From Pseudomonas serboccidentalis (lineage in GTDB: Bacteria > Pseudomonadota > Gammaproteobacteria > Pseudomonadales > Pseudomonadaceae): a DNA stretch of 64,000 nt. Below, piece by piece: positions 53,503 through 62,659 of this stretch; the stretch's first letter is position 1, and each line of letters begins with the position of its first letter. The translations under genes were made by a program, and so were the position numbers. The stretch lies in the NCBI RefSeq assembly GCF_028830055.1, contig NZ_CP101655.1, positions 1,554,780 through 1,618,779 of the forward strand. The letters run 5' to 3'. The notes under the pieces are model-generated. The model saw only the letters and a program-made list of their open reading frames with translations. It made no database searches and was not told where the DNA came from.

Positions 53503-53811
53503 CTATTGGACGAGAATTGCCTGTGCCAGTTCAAGGTCGCTGACATGAAGTTTTGCTCGGGATTTGCGCAGGTAATGCAGCGCGGATTCGAGCTGCGCTC
53601 CTCGCAATTCACCATCACTGGCAACAAACGCTGCCGCGTCATCGTGAGCGGCGATCAACAGTTTACGGTCGAATGGCGCGGAAGACACCATTCCGGTGGC
53701 CCACACCGTCACCACGGTGTTCTGCGTGGAGACATCAAAGGCATCGACCGAAGTCGCCCAGCAGGCGCTGATCAAGGCAGAAGGGATAAGCAGGTTGGTC
53801 AGAAAACGCAT
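53503..53811 (-). CDS. DUF2388 secreted protein, copy 2
   Basis: A 102-residue paralog with a signal peptide (about 1-24, after VDA). The core AAHDDAAAFVASDGELRGAQLESALHYLR is followed by ELAQAIL at the C terminus. It is the most diverged copy in the region between the signal and the core. It lies 43 nt upstream of copy 1 and 107 nt downstream of copy 3, all on the minus strand. Confidence 0.85.
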   Translation of the reverse strand: MRFLTNLLIPSALISACWATSVDAFDVSTQNTVVTVWATGMVSSAPFDRKLLIAAHDDAAAFVASDGELRGAQLESALHYLRKSRAKLHVSDLELAQAILVQ

Positions 53812-53918
53812 GGGACTCGATAACGGTTAGCGAGTCTCAAGGCTAGCGTAATGCCCGGGCCAGAGCCAGCGGTGAAACATCGGGACACGACTGGCGTGTC
53901 CCTTGCTGCAATGACGGA

Positions 53919-54236
53919 TCAGATCGCCAGAATGGCTTGCGCCAGCTGTGCGTCGGTCGCGTTCAATTGCGGTGCCTGATGGCGGATAAGGTCCAGGGCA
54001 CTTTCCAGTTTCACACCGCGGATCTGGCCTTGGCTGGCAACGAAGCTGGCAGCGTCGTCACGGGCAGCGATTACGACTTTGTTGTCACGCAGCGAGGAGC
54101 TGACGTCGGAAGTGGCATCCGAAGAAGACTTCAGCGCGCCAACCACGGCGTCGGTGGTCACGATGAAGCTGGAGGCGCTGGCGTTGGCTGCCACGGCCAG
54201 CAAGGCGGCAGCGCTGAGCAGGCGAAGTCGGGACAT
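53919..54236 (-). CDS. DUF2388 secreted protein, copy 3
   Basis: A 105-residue paralog with a signal peptide (cleavage after ASA, about 22). The core AARDDAASFVASQGQIRGVKLESALDLIR is followed by LAQAILAI. CAGGAGA precedes the ATG. It is first of the three copies and probably first in the operon with the DUF4105 gene. A short hairpin GGGACAC...GTGTCCC (53882-53902) after its stop may attenuate read-through. Upstream is the inverted repeat GTCTGA-N4-TCAGAC (54278-54293). Confidence 0.85.
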   Translation of the reverse strand: MSRLRLLSAAALLAVAANASASSFIVTTDAVVGALKSSSDATSDVSSSLRDNKVVIAARDDAASFVASQGQIRGVKLESALDLIRHQAPQLNATDAQLAQAILAI

Positions 54237-54370
54237 GGTGTATCTCCTGAAAGTAAACCGTATTGAGAGGTGGCTTGTGTCTGATGAGTCAGACGCGGGT
54301 TACAGAAGATTCGCCACGTTCTGTCATGGATATTAGGCCTGCGCGCGAGGTTCGGACAGTGGGCAGAGTG

Positions 54371-54580
54371 CTAGCGCCAGAAAGGTTTCTCCAATTCGTT
54401 GAGCCGATCGGCGTGACTGAGCCCCATGTCCGCGAGGTCGCGCTGATCAAGCTGAGCCAGCAGGCGCCGCGTTCTGGCGCGCTCAAGCCCTTGCCACAAG
54501 CCACGCAGCAGGCGTCGCAGCGGGTGCACGCGAACGAGCGGTTGAATCGAAATTGTTGAAACATTCTGTAAGTCTTTCAT
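54371..54580 (-). CDS. DUF1127 small basic protein, copy 1
   Basis: A 69-residue Arg-rich protein. The C-terminal DUF1127 motif is LLAQLDQRDLADMGLSHADRLNELEKPFWR in pattern. The N-terminal half (VRVHPLRRLLRGLWQGLERAR) is strongly basic and could bind nucleic acid. DUF1127 proteins in alphaproteobacteria have been tied to RNA metabolism and phosphate control; in Pseudomonas the role is unknown. The upstream region carries GTACAG-type half-sites shared with copy 2. Confidence 0.85.
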   Translation of the reverse strand: MKDLQNVSTISIQPLVRVHPLRRLLRGLWQGLERARTRRLLAQLDQRDLADMGLSHADRLNELEKPFWR

Positions 54581-54661
54581 GGCGTATTCCTTAAGCCGAG
54601 AGGGGCTAAGGACATGCTGCGCCGGATGCAGGGTGGGGGAGCAGATACACCGATGTAAAAT

Positions 54662-54700
54662 TGTACTGGTTCAGATTTTTGTTTTTATAAACTGTACCTG
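54662..54700 (-). promoter_or_regulatory. Repeated TGTAC/GTACA operator half-sites before DUF1127 copy 1
   Basis: On the minus strand ACAGGTACAGTTT (about 54688-54700) and ACCAGTACAATTTT (about 54657-54670) are direct repeats; their GTACA cores lie 31 bp apart, three helical turns. Direct repeats of this kind are typical of MocR-type (GntR/PLP) regulators. Regulator identity is inferred. Confidence 0.45.
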
Positions 54701-54746
54701 TTCCTTCTGTGGGTGGCTGTGTGGGCGTTTTTCAAACCCTGAAACG

Positions 54747-54782
54747 ACAAAACCCGTCGCGGTTTCCCGCGACGGGTTTTGT
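54747..54782. terminator. Terminator of DUF1127 copy 2 (bidirectional)
   Basis: ACAAAACCCGTCGCGG / CCGCGACGGGTTTTGT, perfect 16-bp stem with TTTC loop, 55 nt past the stop of the minus-strand gene. Confidence 0.9.
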
Positions 54783-54837
54783 TTGTTCAATTCGGGTTGC
54801 TGGCGGTGGGTCTAACGACCAGAGCCAGCGACGCTAC

Positions 54838-55053
54838 TTAGCGCCAGAACGGCTTGCTCAGCTCTTCGTAGCGTTGTGCTTCGCTGATACCGGCGTCAGC
54901 CAGCAGACGCGAATCCAGGCGAGCCAGTTGGTGGCGGCTGGAGATGCGGCGCTGCCACAACATCAGGTTGGCGATAACGCGCAGAGGCAGGGAAGCCTGG
55001 TTTTTTGCAGCTTTGTCTTCGAAGAACAGTTCGGAACTGAGTGTACGTTCCAT
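54838..55053 (-). CDS. DUF1127 small basic protein, copy 2
   Basis: A 71-residue protein with the same C-terminal motif as copy 1 (LARLDSRLLADAGISEAQRYEELSKPFWR in pattern; identical end PFWR). The N terminus differs (MERTLSSELFFEDKAAKNQ). The ATG at 55053 has AAGGA nine bases upstream; an ATG three codons earlier would sit on that ribosome site and is rejected. It has its own terminator, so the two copies are separate transcription units. Confidence 0.85.
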   Translation of the reverse strand: MERTLSSELFFEDKAAKNQASLPLRVIANLMLWQRRISSRHQLARLDSRLLADAGISEAQRYEELSKPFWR

Positions 55054-55374
55054 GGTTGACATCCTTCCGCTTGTGGCGGGATCAGGTAGTGGTTTAACTG
55101 GTGCCCATGATCCTCTCGTTTGCCTAGTCTCTCTAGATACAGTTCAACTGTATTGTGAGTGACCAGTTAACTGTTTATAGGGGGTGTACGGGTCAAAATT
55201 GAGCAAACTGTACCTGTCCGCACTTATGTGGTGCATTTTTGCTCATTTCGAGGGGAGGGGTGGGTAAAAGCTGCAGGAAAACACCGGTACAGTAGTACAG
55301 TTTTTTGTCGTATGAGATGGAGAGACAAATCCGCTGACACAAACTGTGTTTGCATCAGCGGTTTGCTTGTGTGG
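55054..55374. promoter_or_regulatory. 321-bp regulatory region with clustered GTACAG/AACTGT sites, no gene
   Basis: Contains a perfect 17-nt dyad ATACAGTTCAACTGTAT (55138-55154) and CAGTTAACTG (55164-55173). TGTAC cores lie at 55185 and 55209 (the latter AACTGTACCTGT, as before copy 1), and GGTACAGTAGTACAG at 55286-55300. Sequence is AT-richer than average. Beyond the terminator at 55331 I see no gene in it. It probably controls DUF1127 copy 2. Confidence 0.55.
55331..55361 (-). terminator. Terminator of the acetyl-CoA hydrolase/transferase gene
   Basis: CCGCTGACACAAAC / GTTTGCATCAGCGG with two mismatches and a 3-nt loop, 14 nt past the stop. Confidence 0.7.
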
Positions 55375-56868
55375 TTACACCGCGAGCATGCGTCCGGTTT
55401 CTTCCAGGTTGATGTGCCAGCTCAGGGCTTCACGCAGGATATGCGGGGTATGACCACCGATGGCGCAGGCGGCGGTGAAGTAATCATTCAGCGCTTGGCG
55501 GTAATCGGGGTGCACGCAGTTGTCGATGATCACCCGGGCGCGCTCGCGCGGGGCCAGGCCGCGCAGGTCGGCCAGACCGACTTCGGTCACCAGGATGTCG
55601 ACGTCATGCTCGGTGTGGTCGACGTGGCTGACCATCGGCACCACGCTGGAAATAGCCCCGCCCTTGGCGATCGACTTGGTCACGAACACCGCCAGGTGCG
55701 CGTTGCGCGCGAAGTCACCCGAACCACCAATACCATTCATCATCCGCGTGCCACAGACGTGGGTGGAGTTGACGTTGCCGTAGATGTCGAACTCCAGCGC
55801 CGTGTTGATGCCGATGATGCCGAGACGGCGCACTACTTCCGGATGGTTGGAGATCTCCTGCGGACGCAGTACCAGTTTGTCCTTGTACTTCTCCAGATTG
55901 CCGAACACGTCGCTATTGCGCCGCTCCGACAGGGTGATCGAGCTGCCCGAGGCAAAGCTCAGCTTGCCCGCATCGATCAGGTCGAAGGTCGAGTCCTGCA
56001 GCACTTCGGAGTACATGGTCAGGTCTTCGAACGGTGAGTCGATCAGACCGCACATCACCGCGTTGGCGATGTTGCCGATCCCGGCCTGCAACGGGCCGAG
56101 CTTATTGGTCATGCGGCCGGCGTCGACTTCCTGCTTGAAGAAAGTGATCAGGTGCTCGGCGATGGCGTTGGTGTCGACATCCGGTGTCGATACCGTGGAC
56201 GGTGAATCCGCCTGCTGCGTGATGACGATGGCGACAATCTTCTCCGGTGGAATCGGGATCGCAGTGCTGCCGATGCGGTCGTCGACCTTTACCAGCGGGA
56301 TCGGCGTGCGGGTCGGGCGGTAGGTCGGGATATAGATGTCATGCAGGCCTTCGAGGTTGGCGTTGTGCGCCAGGTTGATCTCGACGATCACCTGCTTGGC
56401 GAAAATCGCGAAGCTCGCCGAGTTGCCCACCGAGGTGGTCGGCACGATGTGGCCTTGTTCGGTGATGGCCACGGCTTCGATCACCGCGATGTCCGGCAGC
56501 TTCAATTGTTGGTTGCGCAGTTGTTCGACGGTTTCCGACAGGTGCTGGTCGATGAACATGACTTGGCCGGCGTTGATCGCCTTGCGCAAGGTGCTGTCGA
56601 CCTGAAACGGCATGCGCCGCGACAGCACGCCGGCCTCGGTCAATTGCTTGTCGAGGTCGTTGCCCAGGCTGGCGCCGGTCATCAGGCTGATCTTCAGCGG
56701 CGTGACCTTGGCTCGCTCGGCCAGTGCGTGAGGGACGGCCTTGGCTTCGCCGGCGCGGGTGAAACCGCTCATGCCGACGGTCATACCGTCTTCAATCAGA
56801 GCGGCTGCGTCGGCGGCGCTCATCACTTTATCCAACAACGAAGGCTGGCGAATACGGTCACGGTACAT
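55375..56868 (-). CDS. Acetyl-CoA hydrolase/transferase family protein (succinate CoA-transferase type)
   Basis: A 497-residue class I CoA-transferase, moving CoA between acyl-CoA (acetyl- or succinyl-) and acetate or succinate. The catalytic Glu is in DILVTEVGLADLRGL. Oxyanion-hole glycines are in GIGGSGDFARNAHLA, and the N-terminal segment GMTVGMSGFTRAGEAKAVPHAL fits the family. Of the Ach1/Cat1 group, which includes acetyl-CoA:succinate CoA-transferases. Which pair of acids is used in vivo cannot be read from sequence. It is a single-gene unit. Confidence 0.9.
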   Translation of the reverse strand: MYRDRIRQPSLLDKVMSAADAAALIEDGMTVGMSGFTRAGEAKAVPHALAERAKVTPLKISLMTGASLGNDLDKQLTEAGVLSRRMPFQVDSTLRKAINAGQVMFIDQHLSETVEQLRNQQLKLPDIAVIEAVAITEQGHIVPTTSVGNSASFAIFAKQVIVEINLAHNANLEGLHDIYIPTYRPTRTPIPLVKVDDRIGSTAIPIPPEKIVAIVITQQADSPSTVSTPDVDTNAIAEHLITFFKQEVDAGRMTNKLGPLQAGIGNIANAVMCGLIDSPFEDLTMYSEVLQDSTFDLIDAGKLSFASGSSITLSERRNSDVFGNLEKYKDKLVLRPQEISNHPEVVRRLGIIGINTALEFDIYGNVNSTHVCGTRMMNGIGGSGDFARNAHLAVFVTKSIAKGGAISSVVPMVSHVDHTEHDVDILVTEVGLADLRGLAPRERARVIIDNCVHPDYRQALNDYFTAACAIGGHTPHILREALSWHINLEETGRMLAV

Positions 56869-57038
56869 GGATTATTTTCTCGGGAAGCGAGTAGCAGGAT
56901 GCGCAGTCTATTGAATTTCGCGGGCGCCTGTCCCGCTACCAAGGTCGCAAACGAGGCGTCTATTTAGCGGATTTCAAGTAAAACACCGTTACCGGATCTG
57001 CAACAACGCGGCAAATTGTCCGACGCTTTGCGCAAACG

Positions 57039-57066
57039 AAAACGCCCCGACAAGTCGGGGCGTTCG
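57039..57066 (-). terminator. Terminator of the pnt operon
   Basis: AACGCCCCGAC / GTCGGGGCGTT-type stem (CGCCCCGACaagTCGGGGCG) with flanking A:U pairs, 17 nt past pntB. Confidence 0.88.
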
Positions 57067-57082
57067 CAGCAGCAGGGGTGGA

Positions 57083-58516
57083 TTATTCGACCGCTTTGAC
57101 CATGTCTTCGATGACTTTTTTCGCGTCGCCGAACACCATCATGGTCTTGTCCAGGTAGAACAGTTCGTTATCCAGGCCGGCATAGCCGCTGGCCATCGAG
57201 CGCTTGTTGACGATGATGGTCTTGGCCTTGAACGCTTCGAGAATCGGCATGCCGGCAATCGGCGATTTCGGATCGTTCTTGGCAGCCGGGTTGACTACGT
57301 CGTTGGCGCCGAGCACCAGCACCACGTCGGCCTGGCCGAACTCGGAGTTGATGTCTTCCATCTCGAACACCTGGTCGTAAGGCACTTCGGCCTCGGCGAG
57401 CAGTACGTTCATGTGCCCGGGCATGCGACCGGCCACCGGGTGAATCGCGTACTTCACGGTCACACCGCGATGGGTCAGCTTCTCGGTCAGTTCTTTCAGC
57501 GCGTGCTGCGCACGGGCCACCGCCAGGCCGTAACCCGGAACGATGATCACGGTGTCGGCGTTGGTCAGCAGGAAGGTCGCGTCGTCGGCCGAACCGGATT
57601 TCACCGGACGGGCTTCTTTCGCACCGGCCGGGCCAGCGTCGGCCGTGTTGCCGAAACCGCCGAGCAGCACATTAAAGAAGGAACGGTTCATCGCCTTGCA
57701 CATGATGTACGAGAGGATCGCGCCGCTCGAACCCACCAAAGAACCGGCAATGATCAGCATCGAGTTGTTCAGCGAGAAGCCGATACCTGCCGCTGCCCAG
57801 CCCGAATAGCTGTTGAGCATCGACACCACGACCGGCATGTCGGCGCCACCAATCGGGATGATGATCAGCACGCCCATCACGAACGCCAGAGCCAGCATCA
57901 GCGCGAACGCTGCGAGGTTGCCGGTGAGCATGAAGGTCACACCGAGCACCAATGTCGCCAGGCCTAGTACGGCGTTCAGCTTGTGCTGACCGGCGAACTG
58001 TACCGGCGCACCCTGGAACAGGCGGAACTTGTACTTGCCCGACAGCTTGCCGAAGGCAATCACCGAACCGGAGAAGGTGATTGCACCAATCGCCGCGCCG
58101 AGGAACAGCTCCAGACGGTTACCCGCCGGGATCGAGTCGCCCAGTTGCTTGACGATACCCAGCGATTGCGGCTCGACCACCGCGGCAATCGCGATGAATA
58201 CCGCTGCCAGACCGATCATGCTGTGCATGAAGGCGACCAGTTCCGGCATCTTGGTCATTTCAACGCGCTTGGCCATGATCGAACCGGCGGTGCCGCCGAT
58301 CAGCAGGCCGACGATCACGTAACCGATGCCGGCCGTGGCGAGCTCAGCACCCAGCTTATAGATGAGGCCAATGGTGGTGAGGATGGCCAGCGCCATGCCG
58401 AGCATGCCGAACAGGTTGCCGCGCCGCGATGTGGTCGGGTGCGACAGGCCTTTGAGGGCCTGGATGAAGCAGATCGACGCGATCAGGTAGAGCGTCGTGA
58501 CGAGATTCATGCTCAT
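57083..58516 (-). CDS. pntB: NAD(P) transhydrogenase subunit beta
   Basis: Proton-pumping transhydrogenase, transferring hydride between NADH and NADP. The 477-residue subunit has about eight or nine membrane helices (about 1-270) and a C-terminal NADP-binding domain III. Domain III carries VIIVPGYGLAVARAQHAL, the contact region HPVAGRMPGHMNVLLAEA, and VVLVLGANDVVNPAA. It overlaps the pntA2 stop by one base. Makes NADPH for biosynthesis and stress defence when driven by the proton gradient. Confidence 0.96.
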   Translation of the reverse strand: MSMNLVTTLYLIASICFIQALKGLSHPTTSRRGNLFGMLGMALAILTTIGLIYKLGAELATAGIGYVIVGLLIGGTAGSIMAKRVEMTKMPELVAFMHSMIGLAAVFIAIAAVVEPQSLGIVKQLGDSIPAGNRLELFLGAAIGAITFSGSVIAFGKLSGKYKFRLFQGAPVQFAGQHKLNAVLGLATLVLGVTFMLTGNLAAFALMLALAFVMGVLIIIPIGGADMPVVVSMLNSYSGWAAAGIGFSLNNSMLIIAGSLVGSSGAILSYIMCKAMNRSFFNVLLGGFGNTADAGPAGAKEARPVKSGSADDATFLLTNADTVIIVPGYGLAVARAQHALKELTEKLTHRGVTVKYAIHPVAGRMPGHMNVLLAEAEVPYDQVFEMEDINSEFGQADVVLVLGANDVVNPAAKNDPKSPIAGMPILEAFKAKTIIVNKRSMASGYAGLDNELFYLDKTMMVFGDAKKVIEDMVKAVE

Positions 58517-58836
58517 TACTTCGGCGCCTCTTCTTTTGCTTTCGGGGCTTTCTTTTTGAACATCTCAAGCATGCGGCGGGTGACCAGGAAGCCACCGAAC
58601 ACGTTGACCGCCGCCAGTGCCACGGCGAGGGTGCCCATGGTCTTGCCCAGCGGGGTGACGGTGAGGGCAGCAGCCAGCATGGCACCGACGATCACGATTG
58701 CCGAGATGGCGTTGGTCACTGCCATCAGCGGCGTGTGCAGCGCAGGCGTAACGTTCCAGACCACGTGATAACCGACATAAATCGCCAGCACGAAGATGAT
58801 CAGGTTGTAGATACCGGGGGAGATAAGCTCTTCCAT
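58516..58836 (-). CDS. pntAb: NAD(P) transhydrogenase subunit alpha, part 2 (membrane)
   Basis: A 106-residue membrane part of domain II of the alpha subunit, with three hydrophobic helices (about 8-28, 40-62, 65-87; [23 protein letters not shown] core reads [20 protein letters not shown]). The C-terminal tail is Lys/Glu-rich. Split alpha subunits are usual in Pseudomonas. It lies between pntAa and pntB, 15 nt after the first and overlapping the second. Confidence 0.94.
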   Translation of the reverse strand: MEELISPGIYNLIIFVLAIYVGYHVVWNVTPALHTPLMAVTNAISAIVIVGAMLAAALTVTPLGKTMGTLAVALAAVNVFGGFLVTRRMLEMFKKKAPKAKEEAPK

Positions 58837-58851
58837 CGTCTGAATCCCTGC

Positions 58852-59973
58852 TTAGGCGTTTTTGCGGATGACTTGGCCGTCGCGGCACATCAGGCACGCG
58901 GCGACGATATCGTCTTCGAGGTTGACGTCGAACTGGCCTTCTTTGGTGAACACCAGCTTGAGGAAGTCCAGCAGGTTGCGTGCGTACAGTGCCGAGGCGT
59001 CTGCGGCGACTTCACCGGCCAGGTTGGTCGGGCCGACGATGGTCACGCCGTTCTCGACGACGACCTGATCGGCCACGGTCAGCGGGCAGTTGCCACCTTG
59101 GGCTGCTGCGAGGTCGATGACCACCGAGCCTGGCTTCATCTGCGCCACGGTGTCCGCGCTCAATAACGTTGGAGCCTTGCGGCCGGGGATCAGCGCGGTG
59201 GTGATCACGATGTCGGCCTGCTTCGCGCGTTCGTGCACGGCCTGGGCCTGACGCTGCATCCAGCTCGCCGGCATTGGCCGCGCGTAACCGCCGACACCGA
59301 CCGCGCATTCGCGCTCTTCATCGGTCTCGTACGGCACATCGACGAACTTGGCGCCGAGGGATTCGATTTGTTCCTTAACGGCCGGACGCACGTCAGACGC
59401 TTCGATCACCGCTCCCAGACGTTTCGCCGTGGCAATCGCCTGCAACCCGGCCACGCCTGCGCCAAGAATCAGCACGCGCGCCGCTTTCACGGTGCCCGCA
59501 GCGGTCATCAACATTGGCATGAAGCGCGGATAGTAGTGAGCGGCGAGCAACACTGCCTTGTAGCCAGCAATGTTCGCCTGCGACGACAGCACGTCCAGGC
59601 TCTGTGCGCGGGAGGTGCGCGGCGCCGCTTCGAGGGCGAACGCGGTAATCCCGCACTCGGCCATTTTGGCGATGGTTTCGTTATTGAACGGATTGAGCAT
59701 CCCCGCCAGCACCGTGCCGCGCTTGATCAGCGCCAGTTCGGCGTCGCTGGGAGCGACCACTTTGAGAATCAGCTCGGCACCGAACGCATCGTTGGCACTG
59801 CCAATGGTTGCGCCCGCTGCTTCATAGGCACTGTCGACAACACTGGCTTTAACGCCGGCGCCGGTTTGCACAGTGACCTTATGACCTTGGCTGATCAGCT
59901 TTTTAATGGTTTCCGGGGTTGCAGCAACCCGTGTTTCACCGGTCTGGGTTTCGAGAGGAACACCAATGTGCAC
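58852..59973 (-). CDS. pntAa: NAD(P) transhydrogenase subunit alpha, part 1 (NAD-binding)
   Basis: Soluble domain I, binding NAD, 373 residues, homologous to alanine dehydrogenase. Key segments are VPLETQTGETRVAATPET, the nucleotide fold ARVLILGAGVAGLQAIATA and ARPMPASWMQRQAQAVHE. The start is a GTG at 59973 (MHIGVPLETQTGE) with AGGAGA seven bases upstream; the frame extends 25 codons further without a ribosome site. First gene of pntAa-pntAb-pntB. Confidence 0.94.
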   Translation of the reverse strand: MHIGVPLETQTGETRVAATPETIKKLISQGHKVTVQTGAGVKASVVDSAYEAAGATIGSANDAFGAELILKVVAPSDAELALIKRGTVLAGMLNPFNNETIAKMAECGITAFALEAAPRTSRAQSLDVLSSQANIAGYKAVLLAAHYYPRFMPMLMTAAGTVKAARVLILGAGVAGLQAIATAKRLGAVIEASDVRPAVKEQIESLGAKFVDVPYETDEERECAVGVGGYARPMPASWMQRQAQAVHERAKQADIVITTALIPGRKAPTLLSADTVAQMKPGSVVIDLAAAQGGNCPLTVADQVVVENGVTIVGPTNLAGEVAADASALYARNLLDFLKLVFTKEGQFDVNLEDDIVAACLMCRDGQVIRKNA

Positions 59974-60407
59974 GTCAAATCTCCTGCGTGATCTTATTGA
60001 GTAAACCCAGGCACTGCGGATGGTGCGACTGGGGCGGCCGATCAGCACGATCCCGCCAAATTAGGGCGGGGCGCGGCATTTTGCAGGCGAACTTTATGCC
60101 CTTCAAGGGATTATGACGGGTGACGGAAAATTAACTACAAGTCATCCCGTGACCGAATGTCGCAGATGGCCAGTTGAATCCCTTGCGGGCCGTGCCTTGT
60201 AAGGATTCTGGCTGAATTTGAAAAAATTTCTCATCGGCGACGTGAATAGGCCGTAATGAGTCGCGGATGGAGGCTCAAAGCCACGTCCGCAGGCGCTTGT
60301 GGGACGTCTGTACGACTTTCGGATACAGTCTGCGATTTTGCGACAAATACTTATATCTGTAGGGCTTTGATTTTCCTGACTACGGGGTTAGTAATTGCTG
60401 GGGGCCT
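59974..60407. other. 434-bp region between gcdR and pntAa, no gene recognised
   Basis: Both flanking genes are on the minus strand. It should contain the end of gcdR and the promoter of the pnt operon. I found only weak sigma-70-like hexamers (minus-strand CATAAT near 60110) and no convincing hairpin, coding potential or operator. Confidence 0.5.
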
Positions 60408-61307
60408 TTATCCTTCTAGGTTGTAGCTGTTTGCCTGATGGACCAGCCAATCGCGAAATGCCTTAAGCGATGCCGATTCGACCTTGCGCTCAGGAATCAT
60501 CAGGTAATACGCCTTGATGCTGGAGAGCGCATTCGGGTTGGCGATCACCAGACGTTTCTCGGCCAGTTCGCGCTGAATCAGGAACGGCGGAATCAGCGCA
60601 ATCCCCATGTCGTGCATGGCCGCCTGGGCCAGCATGGAGAATAGCTCGTAGCGTGGACCTGTCATGTCGCGGGGGATGTTCAGGTGCTGTGAGTTGAACC
60701 ATTGGCGCCAGGCGTAGGGGCGAGTGGTCTGTTGCAGTAGCGGTAGCTCGGCGATTTCTTCGGGTGTCAGATGTGTTCTATTGCCGAGTAGGGCGGGACT
60801 GCACACCGGCATCGGATTTTCGCCCATCAACCTGTGGGATTCGGTACCCGACCAATCGGCGTCGCCAAAGTAGATCGCCGCGTCGAAATCGGTGTCGGCA
60901 AACAGGAACGGGCGGGTGCGGTTGGTCAGATTGACCGTGACCTCGGGGTGCTTGAGCTGAAAATCCTTGAGCCTTGGCAGCAGCCATTGCGTGCCGAAGG
61001 TTGGCACCACTGCCAGCTCGATCACATTGGCGCCCTGCTGGCCCATGACCGAAAGTGTGTCGCGCTCGACGGCGTCCAGTTGCGTGGCAATCCGACGGCT
61101 GTAGGAAAGGCCGGCTTCCGTCAGCTTCACCCCGCGTCGCGAGCGTCGGAACAGTTCCACACTGAGGAAGTCCTCAAGGCTGGCGATCTGTCGGCAAATC
61201 GCGCCCTGCGTGAGGGAAAGCTCTTCGGCGGCCTTGGTAAAACTCTCGTGGCGAGCGGCAGCCTCAAAGCTGATCAGGGCGGTGGTGCTGGGGATCTTTC
61301 TGCGCAT
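60408..61307 (-). CDS. gcdR: LysR-type regulator GcdR of glutaryl-CoA dehydrogenase
   Basis: A LysR regulator of about 299 residues. The N-terminal helix-turn-helix is TALISFEAAARHESFTKAAEEL, then TQGAICRQIASLEDFLSVELF, of the GcvA-like subgroup. The effector-binding part follows. The ATG at 61307 (MRRKIPSTTALISFE) is preferred to a GTG five codons earlier. It is divergent from gcdH across about 157 bp. The same arrangement in P. putida and P. aeruginosa encodes the glutarate-responsive activator GcdR. Confidence 0.87.
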   Translation of the reverse strand: MRRKIPSTTALISFEAAARHESFTKAAEELSLTQGAICRQIASLEDFLSVELFRRSRRGVKLTEAGLSYSRRIATQLDAVERDTLSVMGQQGANVIELAVVPTFGTQWLLPRLKDFQLKHPEVTVNLTNRTRPFLFADTDFDAAIYFGDADWSGTESHRLMGENPMPVCSPALLGNRTHLTPEEIAELPLLQQTTRPYAWRQWFNSQHLNIPRDMTGPRYELFSMLAQAAMHDMGIALIPPFLIQRELAEKRLVIANPNALSSIKAYYLMIPERKVESASLKAFRDWLVHQANSYNLEG

Positions 61308-61464
61308 GTACGTCAATCTCACTAATGCGCCGCATAAAAGGCATTCAGCGACGTTTCGGAGTGAGAAATTAGCACAACAGGATGCGAAATCCTCGTTTGC
61401 CGCGATGACGAACCGGGCCTAGGATCAATGCCACGTTAATTCACCGATTTGCGAGGACACACTC

Positions 61465-62646
61465 ATGGGCGGTAAAGCTAGCTTCAACTGGATCGATCCC
61501 CTGCTGCTGGATCAACAGCTCACCGAAGAGGAGCGCATGATCCGCGACACCGCCGCCCAGTTCGCTCAACAGAGCCTGGCGCCCCGTGTCCTCGAAGCTT
61601 TCCGTCATGAGAAAACCGATCCGGCGATCTTCCGTGAAATGGGCGAAGTCGGCCTGCTGGGTGCGACCATCCCTGAGCAATACGGCGGCAGCGGCCTGAA
61701 CTACGTCAGCTACGGTCTGATCGCCCGCGAAGTGGAGCGTGTCGATTCCGGCTACCGTTCGATGATGAGCGTGCAGTCCTCGTTGGTGATGGTGCCGATC
61801 AATGAATTTGGCACTGAAGCGCAGAAACAGAAATACCTGCCAAAACTGGCGTCCGGCGAGTGGATCGGCTGCTTCGGTCTGACCGAGCCGAACCACGGTT
61901 CCGATCCGGGCGCGATGATCACTCGTGCGCGCAAAGTCGACGGCGGCTACAGCTTGACCGGTGCCAAGATGTGGATCACCAATAGCCCGATCGCCGATGT
62001 GTTCGTGGTCTGGGCCAAGGACGACGCCGGCGACATCCGTGGCTTCGTACTGGAGAAGGGCTGGAAGGGCCTGAGCGCTCCGGCGATTCACGGCAAGGTC
62101 GGTCTGCGGGCGTCGATCACGGGTGAAATCGTCATGGACAACGTATTCGTGCCGGAAGAGAACATCTTCCCCGACGTGCGTGGCCTGAAAGGCCCGTTCA
62201 CCTGTCTCAACTCCGCTCGCTACGGCATCTCCTGGGGCGCATTGGGCGCCGCCGAGTTCTGCTGGCACACCGCTCGCCAGTACACCCTCGATCGTCACCA
62301 GTTCGGTCGCCCATTGGCTGCCACTCAGCTGATCCAGAAGAAGCTGGCCGACATGCAGACCGAGATCACGCTGGCCCTGCAAGGCTGCCTGCGCCTGGGT
62401 CGCATGAAGGACGAAGGCACTGCGGCGGTCGAGATCACTTCGATCATGAAGCGCAACTCCTGTGGCAAGTCGCTGGACATCGCCCGTATGGCCCGTGACA
62501 TGTTGGGCGGCAACGGTATCTCTGATGAGTTCGGCGTGGCCCGTCACCTGGTCAACCTGGAAGTGGTGAATACCTATGAAGGTACACATGACGTCCATGC
62601 GCTGATCCTGGGTCGCGCACAAACCGGTCTGCAGGCGTTCTATTAA
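61465..62646 (+). CDS. gcdH: Glutaryl-CoA dehydrogenase
   Basis: Oxidative decarboxylation of glutaryl-CoA to crotonyl-CoA, in lysine, tryptophan and glutarate breakdown. A 393-residue acyl-CoA dehydrogenase with FAD-site segments [17 protein letters not shown] and [17 protein letters not shown]. The catalytic Glu is in [20 protein letters not shown]-type residues such as the Arg/Ser of SVQSSLV and YGSSG-like [13 protein letters not shown] are seen. It is first gene of the operon with the CoA-transferase 13 nt downstream. Confidence 0.95.
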   Translation: MGGKASFNWIDPLLLDQQLTEEERMIRDTAAQFAQQSLAPRVLEAFRHEKTDPAIFREMGEVGLLGATIPEQYGGSGLNYVSYGLIAREVERVDSGYRSMMSVQSSLVMVPINEFGTEAQKQKYLPKLASGEWIGCFGLTEPNHGSDPGAMITRARKVDGGYSLTGAKMWITNSPIADVFVVWAKDDAGDIRGFVLEKGWKGLSAPAIHGKVGLRASITGEIVMDNVFVPEENIFPDVRGLKGPFTCLNSARYGISWGALGAAEFCWHTARQYTLDRHQFGRPLAATQLIQKKLADMQTEITLALQGCLRLGRMKDEGTAAVEITSIMKRNSCGKSLDIARMARDMLGGNGISDEFGVARHLVNLEVVNTYEGTHDVHALILGRAQTGLQAFY

Positions 62647-62659
62647 CAGGAGAGCGACC

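Noticed and set aside
53882..53902. Rho-independent terminator between DUF2388 copies 3 and 2
   Set aside because: The GGGACAC/GTGTCCC hairpin has no U run on the coding side; at most it attenuates, so it is mentioned only with the gene.
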